From positions 44,259-108,258 of the forward strand of contig NZ_DAIDJE010000214.1 of the NCBI RefSeq assembly GCF_027451485.1: a stretch of DNA of 64,000 nucleotides. Direction: 5' to 3'. Every line of letters begins with the position of its first letter. The first letter of the stretch is position 1. The notes under the pieces are model-generated. The model was not told the origin of the DNA. It saw nothing but the letters and a program-made list of their open reading frames with translations, and did not search any database. The position numbers and the translations under genes were made by a program. The stretch is from Bradyrhizobium sp. (GTDB lineage Bacteria > Pseudomonadota > Alphaproteobacteria > Rhizobiales > Xanthobacteraceae). Shown here piece after piece: positions 40,657 through 48,359 of this stretch.

Positions 40657-42024
40657 GTGGCGGCCATCGATACGCAACCCGCTTTATCAAACGGCCTGCT
40701 AGCGCGACTGAAGGCGAAGCTCGCCGGCGGCAGCCATGAAGCATCGGTGACGCAGCGTCTCGCCGGCACGATCTTCATCATCCGCGTGCTCAGCGCAGCG
40801 CTCGCCTATTTCTCGCAAGTGCTGCTCGCCCGCTGGATGGGCGGCTCCGACTATGGCGTCTATGTCTACGTCTGGACCTGGGTGCTGCTGCTCGGCAGCA
40901 TGATGGATTTCGGCATTTCCTCTTCGGCCCAGAAGATCATTCCGGAGTACCGCACGCGCGGCGAGCATGCGCTGCTCCGCGGCTTCCTTTCCGGAAGCCG
41001 CTGGATGACATTTGCCGTCTCCTCGACCGTCTCCGTGCTGCTGGCCGGGCTCGTCAAACTGCTCTCGCCACGGCTTGGAGCGGGCGAAATCGTTCCGCTC
41101 TACATCGGGTGCGCCACTCTGCCTGCCTTCGTCGTCGCCAACACACAGGACGGCATCGCGCGCTCGCACGACTGGATGCGGCTGGGATTGATGCCGCAGT
41201 TCCTCGTCCGCCAGGCGCTGATCATCGGCCTTACCGCCGGCATGTTTGCGCTCGGCTTTCATCTTGGGGCGACGGCGGCGATGCTGGCGAGCGCAGCCGC
41301 GGTCTGGATTGCCATGATCGGCCAGTTGCTGATGCTCAACCGCCGCCTCGCCGGCCACATTCAACCAGGCCCCAAAGCCTATGACGTCGGCGTCTGGCTG
41401 TCGATTTCGCTGCCGATCCTGATGGTCGAAGGCTTTTATCTGCTGCTGTCCTACACTGACGTTTTGGTATTGCAGCAATTCCGATCTTCGGAGGAAGTCG
41501 GCATCTACTTTGCGGTGGTCAAGACCCTGGCGCTGGTTTCCTTCATCCACTACGCGATGTCTGCGACGACAGCGCACCGCTTTGCCGAATATAACGCGCT
41601 CGGCGACCGAGAGCGGCTCTCGGCCTATGTCGCGCACGCGATCAAGTGGACGTTCTGGCCTTCGCTCGCCGCGACGATCCTGCTGCTCGCACTCGGCAAG
41701 CCGCTGCTCTGGCTGTTTGGACCGAAATTCGTCGTCGGCTACGACATCATGTTTGTGGCGGCGATCGGCCTTGTGGTGCGCGCGGCGGTTGGCCCGGTGG
41801 AACGGCTGCTCAATATGCTGGGTCACCAATATGTCTGCGCGTTGGCCTACGGGCTGTCGTTTGTGCTGAACGTTCTGCTCTGCGTAGCGCTGGTGCCGCG
41901 CTTCGGCGGCCACGGCGCCGCCGCCGCGACCTCGATCTCGCTTGCCTTCGAGACGGTGCTTTTGTTCGCAATCGTGCGCCAGCGGCTTGGACTGCACGTG
42001 CTGGCGTTTGGGAAACGCGGCTAA
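40657..42024 (+). CDS. Polysaccharide/O-antigen flippase (MATE/Wzx-like)
   Basis: 455 residues with about 12-14 hydrophobic helices. RLAGTIFIIRVLSAALAYFS, ARWMGGSDYGVYVYVWTWVL and QFRSSEEVGIYFAVVKTLAL match the polysaccharide biosynthesis (Wzx/MOP) family. It would flip lipid-linked sugars across the inner membrane for surface polysaccharide. GTG start. No glycosyltransferase genes are adjacent, so which glycan it serves is unknown. Confidence 0.88.
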   Translation: MAAIDTQPALSNGLLARLKAKLAGGSHEASVTQRLAGTIFIIRVLSAALAYFSQVLLARWMGGSDYGVYVYVWTWVLLLGSMMDFGISSSAQKIIPEYRTRGEHALLRGFLSGSRWMTFAVSSTVSVLLAGLVKLLSPRLGAGEIVPLYIGCATLPAFVVANTQDGIARSHDWMRLGLMPQFLVRQALIIGLTAGMFALGFHLGATAAMLASAAAVWIAMIGQLLMLNRRLAGHIQPGPKAYDVGVWLSISLPILMVEGFYLLLSYTDVLVLQQFRSSEEVGIYFAVVKTLALVSFIHYAMSATTAHRFAEYNALGDRERLSAYVAHAIKWTFWPSLAATILLLALGKPLLWLFGPKFVVGYDIMFVAAIGLVVRAAVGPVERLLNMLGHQYVCALAYGLSFVLNVLLCVALVPRFGGHGAAAATSISLAFETVLLFAIVRQRLGLHVLAFGKRG

Positions 42025-42148
42025 ACTCCCGCCGCCATTGCCGAGCCTAGCCATTCGAAGAACGGCGTCGCTTCCGCTCGCCTATGCCCAGCCATCCACG
42101 ACTTACCTGACGCAAGGACATGATGCCGGGCAGCGCAGGCAAGTTTAC

Positions 42149-42171
42149 GTAGTCTGCGCAAGGCAGACTAC
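42149..42171. terminator. Hairpin between convergent genes
   Basis: GTAGTCTGC (42149-42157) faces GCAGACTAC (42163-42171), perfect 9-bp arms and 5-nt loop, in the space between the flippase gene and the convergent 3-hydroxybutyrate dehydrogenase gene. No T-run on either side. GCCGGGCA occurs on both flanks. It may stop transcription from both directions or be a dispersed repeat. Confidence 0.5.
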
Positions 42172-42214
42172 TGTGGCCGGGCATGCGATCTTTTTCAAAC
42201 AGGATCGCCGAGTA

Positions 42215-43003
42215 TCACTCCGCGGTCCAGCCGCCGTCGATCGAAAGGTTGGCGCCGGTGATCTGCGCGGCATCGTCGCCGCACAAGAACAGCGCGAGTG
42301 CGGCGACCTGCTCGGAAGTGACGAACTGTTTTGTCGGCTGCGCGTCCAGCAGGACGTCGTTGATGACCTGTTCCTTGGTCATGTTGCGCGCCTTCATCGT
42401 GTCCGGAATCTGGCGCTCGACCAGCGGCGTCCAGACATAGCCGGGGCTGATGCAGTTGCAGGTGATCTTGAAGGTCGCGACCTCGAGCGCCACCGTCTTG
42501 GTGAGGCCCGCGATACCGTGCTTGGCGGAGACATAAGCCGATTTGAAGGGCGAGGCCACCAGCGAATGGGCGGAAGCCGTGTTGATGATGCGGCCCCATC
42601 CGCGCTTCTTCATGCCGGGCACTGCGGCGCGTATACCGTGAAACGCCGACGACAGGTTGATCGCGATGATCGCATCCCATTTCTCGATCGGAAACTCCTC
42701 GATCGGAGAGACGAACTGAATGCCGGCATTGTTGACCAGGATGTCGACCGATCCAAATGTCCTTTCGCCGAGCGCGACCATGTCAGCGATCTCGCCCGGC
42801 TTGGTCATGTCGGCCGCCGAATAGACTGCTTTGACCTTGTAGTCGGTCTCGATGGCTGAGCGTTCCTTTTCGATATCGGCCGGCGTGCCGAAGCCGTTGA
42901 TCACGACATTGGCCCCGGCGCTGGCAAATGCGCGGGCATAAGCCAGCCCGATGCCGGAGGTCGACCCCGTGACTACCGCAGTCTTGCCTTTCAGATTGGT
43001 CAT
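42215..43003 (-). CDS. bdhA: 3-hydroxybutyrate dehydrogenase (SDR family)
   Basis: 262 residues. SDR fold with TGSTSGIG (nucleotide binding), NNAG, and catalytic Ser-Tyr-Lys in ASAHSLVASPFKSAYVSAKH. GYVWTPLVERQIPD and the C-terminal GANLSIDGGW fit D-3-hydroxybutyrate dehydrogenases. It oxidises 3-hydroxybutyrate to acetoacetate with NAD, part of poly-hydroxybutyrate turnover. The patatin-like gene lies 6 bp upstream on the same strand, so they form an operon; a lipase-like partner would fit polyester or lipid breakdown. Confidence 0.94.
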   Translation of the reverse strand: MTNLKGKTAVVTGSTSGIGLAYARAFASAGANVVINGFGTPADIEKERSAIETDYKVKAVYSAADMTKPGEIADMVALGERTFGSVDILVNNAGIQFVSPIEEFPIEKWDAIIAINLSSAFHGIRAAVPGMKKRGWGRIINTASAHSLVASPFKSAYVSAKHGIAGLTKTVALEVATFKITCNCISPGYVWTPLVERQIPDTMKARNMTKEQVINDVLLDAQPTKQFVTSEQVAALALFLCGDDAAQITGANLSIDGGWTAE

Positions 43004-43009
43004 TTACGC

Positions 43010-44191
43010 TTACTCCTTTTTGGAGGGATTTTCTGCATCGGAGAGATCGTAGGTCACCATGGTTTCACCGGATTGCGGACGCTCCAGCCAATCCTTGTGC
43101 CGCATCGAGCGGTGAACGTCGCGCACGCCTGCTTCCCAATGCTCGACCATGGCGACGTGCGAAAAATCGTAATCCTTCGAGTTGGTTTCGTAGTGCTTGC
43201 TCTTGTAGATCAGATGTACGACCGTCACGGTGTTCTCACGCGTCGCCTCGCGCAGATACACCGCTGAAGGATCATCCCTGAGATGGTCAGGTAATTTGTC
43301 GATCAGGTCGAGAACCGCCTTGCGCGTGTTGTGCAGTTGCCGGTTCTTGTCGGTGGTCATGCGGGTTCGGCTCGAGAAGCGTATGTCCTTCTCGCGTTCG
43401 GCCGCGTCCAGCATGGTCTTGGGCAATGGACCGCGGGCACTGAACAGATCGACCTGGAAAATCAAGAGGTCGTTTCTGGTTTCGGCGTCCAGCACATAGT
43501 CGAGCGGTGTGTTGGAAGCGATGCCGCCGTCCCAGTAGTGCTCGCCGTCGATGACAACGGACGGAAAACCCGGCGGGAGCGCGCCGGAGGCCATGATGTG
43601 CTCCGGGCCCAACCGCTTGCCGAGCCGGTTGAGTTCGACATTATCGAAGTACCGGAAATTGCCTGAGGTCACGCCGACCGCGCCAACGCTGAGGCGACAC
43701 TTCAGGTCGTTGATGCGATCGAAGTCGACGAGCCTCTCCAGCGTCCTGCGCAGCGGGGAGGTGTCGTAATAACTCTGCGACTCCGGACTTCCCTTCGGCC
43801 ATAGCGGCGCCGGCGGCACGCGTGGTGCAAAAAAGCCGGGAGCGCCGAAGGTCGCGACGAAGACGGCGTTGGTCTCGTTGAACAGTTCGCGCTGGCGACC
43901 ATCCTTAGGGACGGCGACCGGGACCGGCACCCACGGAACGGGCGACGATACCATCTGCCAGAATTCCTTTAGCTTATTGACGCGCTGTGAGGGCTCGTTG
44001 CCGGCAATAATCGCGGCATTGACGGAACCGATCGATATGCCGGCAATCCAGTCCGGCTCGAAACCGGAGTGGCTGAGCGCCTGATACGCTCCCGCCTGAT
44101 AAGAGCCAAGCGCCCCGCCGCCTTGCAGGACGAGCACGCGCTGGGCCTGCGCGGGCGTCGTTGTCGACGCGGTATCAGAAGTGAGTGTCAA
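43010..44191 (-). CDS. Patatin-like phospholipase / serine hydrolase
   Basis: 393 residues from a TTG at 44191 (GTG at 44197 and TTG at 44242 are alternatives). Patatin motifs: the oxyanion loop LQGGGALGSYQAGAY, nucleophile GISIGS (GxSxG), and the catalytic Asp in WDGGIASNTP. A conserved C-terminal DUF3734-like region follows (HLIYKSKHYETNSKDYDFSH). It hydrolyses acyl esters; in PHB-forming bacteria related proteins act on storage granules or phospholipids (inference). Operon with bdhA, 6 bp apart. The start region, including the TAGTGGAG ribosome binding site, matches palindrome D repeat sequence. Confidence 0.9.
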   Translation of the reverse strand: MTLTSDTASTTTPAQAQRVLVLQGGGALGSYQAGAYQALSHSGFEPDWIAGISIGSVNAAIIAGNEPSQRVNKLKEFWQMVSSPVPWVPVPVAVPKDGRQRELFNETNAVFVATFGAPGFFAPRVPPAPLWPKGSPESQSYYDTSPLRRTLERLVDFDRINDLKCRLSVGAVGVTSGNFRYFDNVELNRLGKRLGPEHIMASGALPPGFPSVVIDGEHYWDGGIASNTPLDYVLDAETRNDLLIFQVDLFSARGPLPKTMLDAAEREKDIRFSSRTRMTTDKNRQLHNTRKAVLDLIDKLPDHLRDDPSAVYLREATRENTVTVVHLIYKSKHYETNSKDYDFSHVAMVEHWEAGVRDVHRSMRHKDWLERPQSGETMVTYDLSDAENPSKKE

Positions 44192-44345
44192 ATCCACTCC
44201 ACTAGAACTCCGATTCCGAAGCTCGCCAAACGATCGCGGCAACCGCTGCCGCGACCCCCGGAATCAAAAGCCGCATTAGAACAAAATTCGCCAGTCCTTC
44301 GATTCCGAAGCGTAGGGCCGCTGGATGATACGGCCTTCGGAATCG
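44183..44345. repeat. Repeat cluster upstream of and overlapping the patatin gene start
   Basis: On the minus strand, TCTAGTGGAGTGGATTTGAC and the following ACTCACTTC (44206 down to about 44178) match the left half of palindrome D at 17674-17704 (TCTAGTGGAG, GGATTTGACATTCGCTTC). Further up, GATTCCGAAG at 44211 pairs loosely with CGGAATC at 44260. A perfect pair CGATTCCGAAG (44300-44310) and CTTCGGAATCG (44335-44345) follows. Confidence 0.6.
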
Positions 44346-44396
44346 GCCTCCAGGGTCGTCCAAACACGAGCGGCGTAGCGTCAGTTCGCTTTCCCG

Positions 44397-44939
44397 TCAA
44401 TCGGCCATAAGGGCGGAGGGCAGCCGGACGCCGACGGCATCGCGCGGTTCGGTCGAGGCGAGAATGAGCGTCCAGAACACTTTGTATTTGGTGTTTGGAG
44501 CATAGCTGGCGGCGATGCCCATTTTTGTGACCCCGTTTTGCAGCATATTGGCCCGATGCGGCGGCGAATCCCGCCAGCCGGAAAACGCTTCAGCCAGAGT
44601 GTGGTAACCGGCTGACACGTTTTCGACCGCAAGCGTGGATGGATATCCGGCCGCCTGCAGGCGTTTCGGCAATGGTGCCTTGACGTCATGGTCGAGCTTG
44701 TTACGGCTGGCCATGGCGTCGGACTGCGCTTCCGCGATCTTCATCAATTCAGGATCGATGACGACGGCGCCGACGCCGTTATTCTTGCGGTAAAGCGAAA
44801 TCATCGTCGCCGCAGCCTGGGCATCGAGCTTCGCGCCGGGGTCCGTCATGTTGAGATACATGCTCGGCTGCTCCACCGGGGCCTCCGATGCGCAGCCGCC
44901 CAGCACGAGTAATCCGATAGCCGCGGCCCAGGCGCGCAT
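44397..44939 (-). CDS. CAP-domain (SCP/PR-1-like) lipoprotein
   Basis: 180 residues from MRAWAAAIGLLVLGGCASEA, a lipoprotein signal with lipobox LGGC (Cys16). A CAP domain follows (about 45-175). The cavity residues are seen as LDHDVK, AVENVSAGY and SPPHRANML, that is His, Glu and His. Bacterial CAP proteins are envelope-attached with poorly known function (lipid or peptidoglycan related). A 48-codon in-frame extension upstream is non-coding. A perfect 24-bp palindrome lies about 100 bp upstream of the start. Confidence 0.9.
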   Translation of the reverse strand: MRAWAAAIGLLVLGGCASEAPVEQPSMYLNMTDPGAKLDAQAAATMISLYRKNNGVGAVVIDPELMKIAEAQSDAMASRNKLDHDVKAPLPKRLQAAGYPSTLAVENVSAGYHTLAEAFSGWRDSPPHRANMLQNGVTKMGIAASYAPNTKYKVFWTLILASTEPRDAVGVRLPSALMAD

Positions 44940-45041
44940 GACTTCAATTCCCCAACATTCGGGGCGTTTGTTGCATGCCAACCGTGGCTGAAAGGTGAAC
45001 GCAGGGGATTTTTCGGCATCAGTCGGTGCGCGCGAGCGAGC

Positions 45042-45065
45042 TCTGATGCACAATTGTGCATCAGA
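45042..45065. promoter_or_regulatory. Perfect 24-bp palindrome, candidate operator
   Basis: Half-site TCTGATGCACAA (45042-45053) is followed with no spacer by its exact reverse complement TTGTGCATCAGA (45054-45065). With no loop it cannot form a stable short hairpin, so it is better explained as a binding site for a dimeric regulator. It lies between the cysH stop (45135) and the CAP lipoprotein start (44939), both read on the minus strand. Confidence 0.65.
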
Positions 45066-45134
45066 TAATCTCAAGATTCCCATATGCGCACTGCATCCGA
45101 GGTCGGGTGCCGACGCACCATCCCGGAATGGCTG

Positions 45135-45875
45135 TTATGCGGGCGTGACGGTGTGAATCCCGCATTCGGTCTTGGACCGGCCACGCCAGCGGCCGCCGCG
45201 GGCGTCCTCGCCCGGCAGCGTCCTGCTTGTGCAAGGCATGCAGCCGACCGATCGGAAGCCCGATGCCACCAACGGATGCCACGGCAGCTCCGCTGCGGCG
45301 TAGATCGCCTCGATCTCGGCGGGCGAGATGGTGGCAAACGGATTGAATTTCAGCCTGTCGCCATCGGCCTCGACGACCGGCATGGCGGCGCGCAGGCCTC
45401 CCTGAAAACGCTTGCGGCCGCTGATCCAGGCATCGAACGGTGCCAGCGCGCGCTTCAGCGGTTCGACCTTGCGAATGCGACAGCACGCATCGGGATCGGA
45501 AAACCACAGTTCCTTGTCCGCATCCTGGCGCTGTAAAGTTTCTTCCAGCGGCTTCACCGAACGAACGTCGCGCAGGCCCAGCCTTTCAATCAGCGTATTC
45601 CGATAAGACAGCGTCTCCTCGAACAGCCACCCGGTGTCGAGAAAGATAACGGGGATTGTGGGATCGACATCGGCCATGACCTTGAGCAGCGCCGCCGATT
45701 CCGTGCCGAAAGACGATACCAGCGCCAGGCGATCGCGTCCGACGACACGCAGTGCGCTCTCGACCACCTCCGGCGGGGTCGCCTGATGCAGCACCTCATC
45801 GAGCACCGCGGCCTTTTTCGCCGTCGCGGTCTCGTCCGTCACGAACTCCGAAAGGCCGCTTCCAATCACGGCCAT
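45135..45875 (-). CDS. cysH: Phosphoadenylyl/adenylyl-sulfate reductase
   Basis: 246 residues. Reduces activated sulfate (APS or PAPS) to sulfite with thioredoxin or glutaredoxin. The PP-loop-like SSFGTESAALLK binds the nucleotide. CCRIRKVEPL and CMPC provide four Cys for a [4Fe-4S] cluster, which marks the APS-reductase type, and ECGIH near the C-terminus carries the catalytic Cys. Last gene of the minus-strand sulfur operon; its start overlaps the DUF934 stop by 1 bp. Confidence 0.96.
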   Translation of the reverse strand: MAVIGSGLSEFVTDETATAKKAAVLDEVLHQATPPEVVESALRVVGRDRLALVSSFGTESAALLKVMADVDPTIPVIFLDTGWLFEETLSYRNTLIERLGLRDVRSVKPLEETLQRQDADKELWFSDPDACCRIRKVEPLKRALAPFDAWISGRKRFQGGLRAAMPVVEADGDRLKFNPFATISPAEIEAIYAAAELPWHPLVASGFRSVGCMPCTSRTLPGEDARGGRWRGRSKTECGIHTVTPA

Positions 45876-46387
45876 TAGCCGGCGCTTTCAGATTGGCGCT
45901 GCTGCATCCGCCGGTGCAGGGCGGTGAGCCTGCCGTCGCCGGTCGGCTGGTAGAATACCGAATAGCGCCTTGACGTGAGCGCGAACGCCTCGACGTCGCT
46001 CTGCTTCTTGGCTTCGAGCGCGTCGAAGCCCGCGCGCAGCATGAACATGAACTGGTCGCGCAGCACCTGACCGGTAGCGCGCAGTTCGCCTTCATATCCG
46101 TAGCGCTCGCGCAGGAGCCGAGCCTGACTATAGGCGCGGCCGTCGCGGAAGGTCGGAAACACCAGCGCGACCACGGCAAGCCGTTCGAGATACGGCACAA
46201 GATCGTCGAGGTCGCGATTGTTCGGCCAGATCACGCCCAGCTTGCCGGCGCGTTTCACCAGCGCCTCAGTATCCGCAAGAAACCGCGCGGCCGAAACCAG
46301 GACCGCGCCGTCCCCCGGCAATTCGGCTCCGTCAGCGACATGGACGAAGATGTCGGTTGCGGTATTTCCGTTCTTAACGAGTGGCAT
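45875..46387 (-). CDS. DUF934 family protein
   Basis: 170 residues. DUF934 proteins sit between sulfite reductase and cysH in many proteobacteria, as here. Visible family features: NRDLDDLVPYLERLAVVALV, FPTFRDGRAYSQARLLRERY, GELRATGQVLRDQFMFMLRA. It overlaps cysI by 14 bp and cysH by 1 bp. It may be an accessory factor for sulfite reductase; no catalytic motif can be named. Confidence 0.92.
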   Translation of the reverse strand: MPLVKNGNTATDIFVHVADGAELPGDGAVLVSAARFLADTEALVKRAGKLGVIWPNNRDLDDLVPYLERLAVVALVFPTFRDGRAYSQARLLRERYGYEGELRATGQVLRDQFMFMLRAGFDALEAKKQSDVEAFALTSRRYSVFYQPTGDGRLTALHRRMQQRQSESAG

Positions 46388-48029
46388 AAACCCGCTCCTT
46401 GAAAGGCTGGACGCCCAGCCGCTTCACCGTATCGACGAAAAGTTCGTCGGGACGCTCGCGCAGCGCGAGGTAGGCCTCGACAACGTCCTCGATCACGTCG
46501 GCGACTTCGCCAAACGGCACCGCGGGACCGATCAGCATGCCGAGTTCGGCGTTCTCGTCGGCGCGGCCGCCGATCGTGATCTGGTAAAACTCCTCGCCGT
46601 TCTTCTCGACGCCCAGAATGCCGATATGGCCGACGTGGTGATGGCCGCAGGCGTTGATGCAGCCCGAGATGTTGATGTGCAGGCGGCCGATCAGTTCCGC
46701 CGTATCAGGATTGGCGAAGCGGCGGGTCAGCTCCTGCGCGATCGGAATCGACCGCGCGTTTGCCAGCGAACAATAATCCAGCCCCGGGCAGGCAATGATG
46801 TCGGATACGAGATTGACGTTCGGCGTTGCCAACCCAATTTCGTCCAGCGCCTTCCACAAAGCCGGCAGGTCACGCTTGGGGACATGCGGCAGCGCCAGGT
46901 TCTGCTCGTGGCCGACCCGGATCTCACCGAATGAATATTTATCGGCCAGATCGGCCAGCGCATCCATCTGCTCGGCCGTAGCATCACCCGGCGGGGCGCC
47001 GACCGGTTTGAGCGATACCGTCACGATCGCATAGCCCTGCACCTTGTGCGTGAACACGGAGTTGCGGCGCCAGCGTTCGAACAGCGGATCGGCCGCCGCC
47101 TTCTTCAATTCTTCCGGCATGTGCGGCAATTTTTCATAGGCCGGATAGGTGAAGCGCGAACGGATCTCCTCGATGACGCCATCGTCCAGCGTCAGCGCGG
47201 TCTCGCCCATCGCGCGCCATTCCTTGTCGACTTCTGCGGCGAATTTCTCGCTACCGAGCTCGTGCACCAGGATCTTGATGCGTGCCTTGTAGATGTTGTC
47301 GCGTCGGCCGTACCGATTGTAGACACGCAGGATCGCCTCGACGTAGCTGAGGAGATCGCGGCCGTGCACAAACGGGTTGATGGTCTTGGCGATAAATGGC
47401 GTGCGGCCCAAGCCGCCGCCGACCAGAACCTCGAATCCGACTTCGCCTTGCGCATTGCGGTGGAGGCGCAGCCCGATGTCGTGAATCTTGATGGCGGCGC
47501 GGTCGTGCGCGGAGGCCGTGATCGCGAACTTGAATTTGCGTGGCAAGAAGGAGAATTCCGGATGCAGCGTCGTATATTGCCGCAATATTTCCGACCAGAT
47601 GCGCGGATCCTCGACCTCGCCCGGGACGACCCCTGCCCACTGATCGGACGTGACGTTGCGCGTGTTGTTGCCCGAAGTCTGCATGGAATGGATGCCGACC
47701 TCGGCAAGATCGGCCAGCGCATCCGGCAGTTCAGCGAGCTTGATCCAGTTGTACTGGATGTTCTGCCGCGTGGTGAAATGTCCGTAACCGCGGTCGTATT
47801 TCCGCGCGATATGCGCCAGGCGCCGCAACTGCTTGGACGACAGCGTGCCATAGGGAATCGCAACGCGGAACATATAGGCATGCAGTTGCAGATAAACGCC
47901 GTTCTGCAAGCGCAGCATCTTGAATTCGTCTTCGGTCAGTTCTCCGGAAAGACGGCGCTTCACCTGATCGCGAAATTCCGCAACGCGCTCATTCAGGAGT
48001 GTTCGGTCGAGTTCGTCGTAAGCGTACAT
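46374..48029 (-). CDS. cysI: Sulfite reductase hemoprotein (nitrite/sulfite reductase family)
   Basis: 551 residues. Reduces sulfite to sulfide in six electron steps. N-terminal ferredoxin-like half (HIARKYDRGYGHFTTRQNIQ) and the siroheme/[4Fe-4S] half with CPGLDYC and GCINACG, giving the C-x5-C...C-x3-C ligand set. The single-chain, ferredoxin-like type fits alphaproteobacterial assimilatory enzymes, with no separate CysJ flavoprotein in the window. Placement between cysG/DUF2849 and DUF934/cysH supports sulfite rather than nitrite as substrate. Confidence 0.94.
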   Translation of the reverse strand: MYAYDELDRTLLNERVAEFRDQVKRRLSGELTEDEFKMLRLQNGVYLQLHAYMFRVAIPYGTLSSKQLRRLAHIARKYDRGYGHFTTRQNIQYNWIKLAELPDALADLAEVGIHSMQTSGNNTRNVTSDQWAGVVPGEVEDPRIWSEILRQYTTLHPEFSFLPRKFKFAITASAHDRAAIKIHDIGLRLHRNAQGEVGFEVLVGGGLGRTPFIAKTINPFVHGRDLLSYVEAILRVYNRYGRRDNIYKARIKILVHELGSEKFAAEVDKEWRAMGETALTLDDGVIEEIRSRFTYPAYEKLPHMPEELKKAAADPLFERWRRNSVFTHKVQGYAIVTVSLKPVGAPPGDATAEQMDALADLADKYSFGEIRVGHEQNLALPHVPKRDLPALWKALDEIGLATPNVNLVSDIIACPGLDYCSLANARSIPIAQELTRRFANPDTAELIGRLHINISGCINACGHHHVGHIGILGVEKNGEEFYQITIGGRADENAELGMLIGPAVPFGEVADVIEDVVEAYLALRERPDELFVDTVKRLGVQPFKERVYATR

Positions 48030-48041
48030 GACAGGCCGCCC

Positions 48042-48359
48042 CTACGCCGAAACCGGAAGGAGATCGATCGTGACGCCGCGCTGGCGGATATGTTCGCGCA
48101 GGTTGCCCGGCTTGATCGTCTCGCCATCCTTGACGCTGACCGGCGCAATATAGGCGCCCACGGCACCAACATCGTCGGCTGCCGCTTCGGCCAACAGCGC
48201 CCTCGCGTCGTCGGCGTTACGCACGACGGCGGCGTGCGACAGATCCGTCGACCAACCGTTGGTTCGGTTGCGGTAGATCACCGCGCCGTCGGCGGTGCGG
48301 TTAGCGGTCACGATGGAGGGTCCGGTGATCCGGATTTTTTGTTCAAGCGGAGATGTCAT
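48042..48359 (-). CDS. DUF2849 family protein
   Basis: 105 residues. DUF2849 is a short protein regularly encoded beside alphaproteobacterial sulfite reductase. Visible core: RTADGAVIYRNRTNGWSTDL, AAVVRNADDARALLAEA. It overlaps cysG by 4 bp and precedes cysI by 12 bp, so it is coexpressed with both. Possibly a siroheme or reductase accessory factor; unproven. Confidence 0.9.
   Translation of the reverse strand: MTSPLEQKIRITGPSIVTANRTADGAVIYRNRTNGWSTDLSHAAVVRNADDARALLAEAAADDVGAVGAYIAPVSVKDGETIKPGNLREHIRQRGVTIDLLPVSA

Noticed and set aside
40699..42054. 451-codon minus-strand open frame opposite the flippase
   Set aside because: Highly charged, His/Gln/Arg-rich mirror of hydrophobic TM codons; typical antisense artefact.
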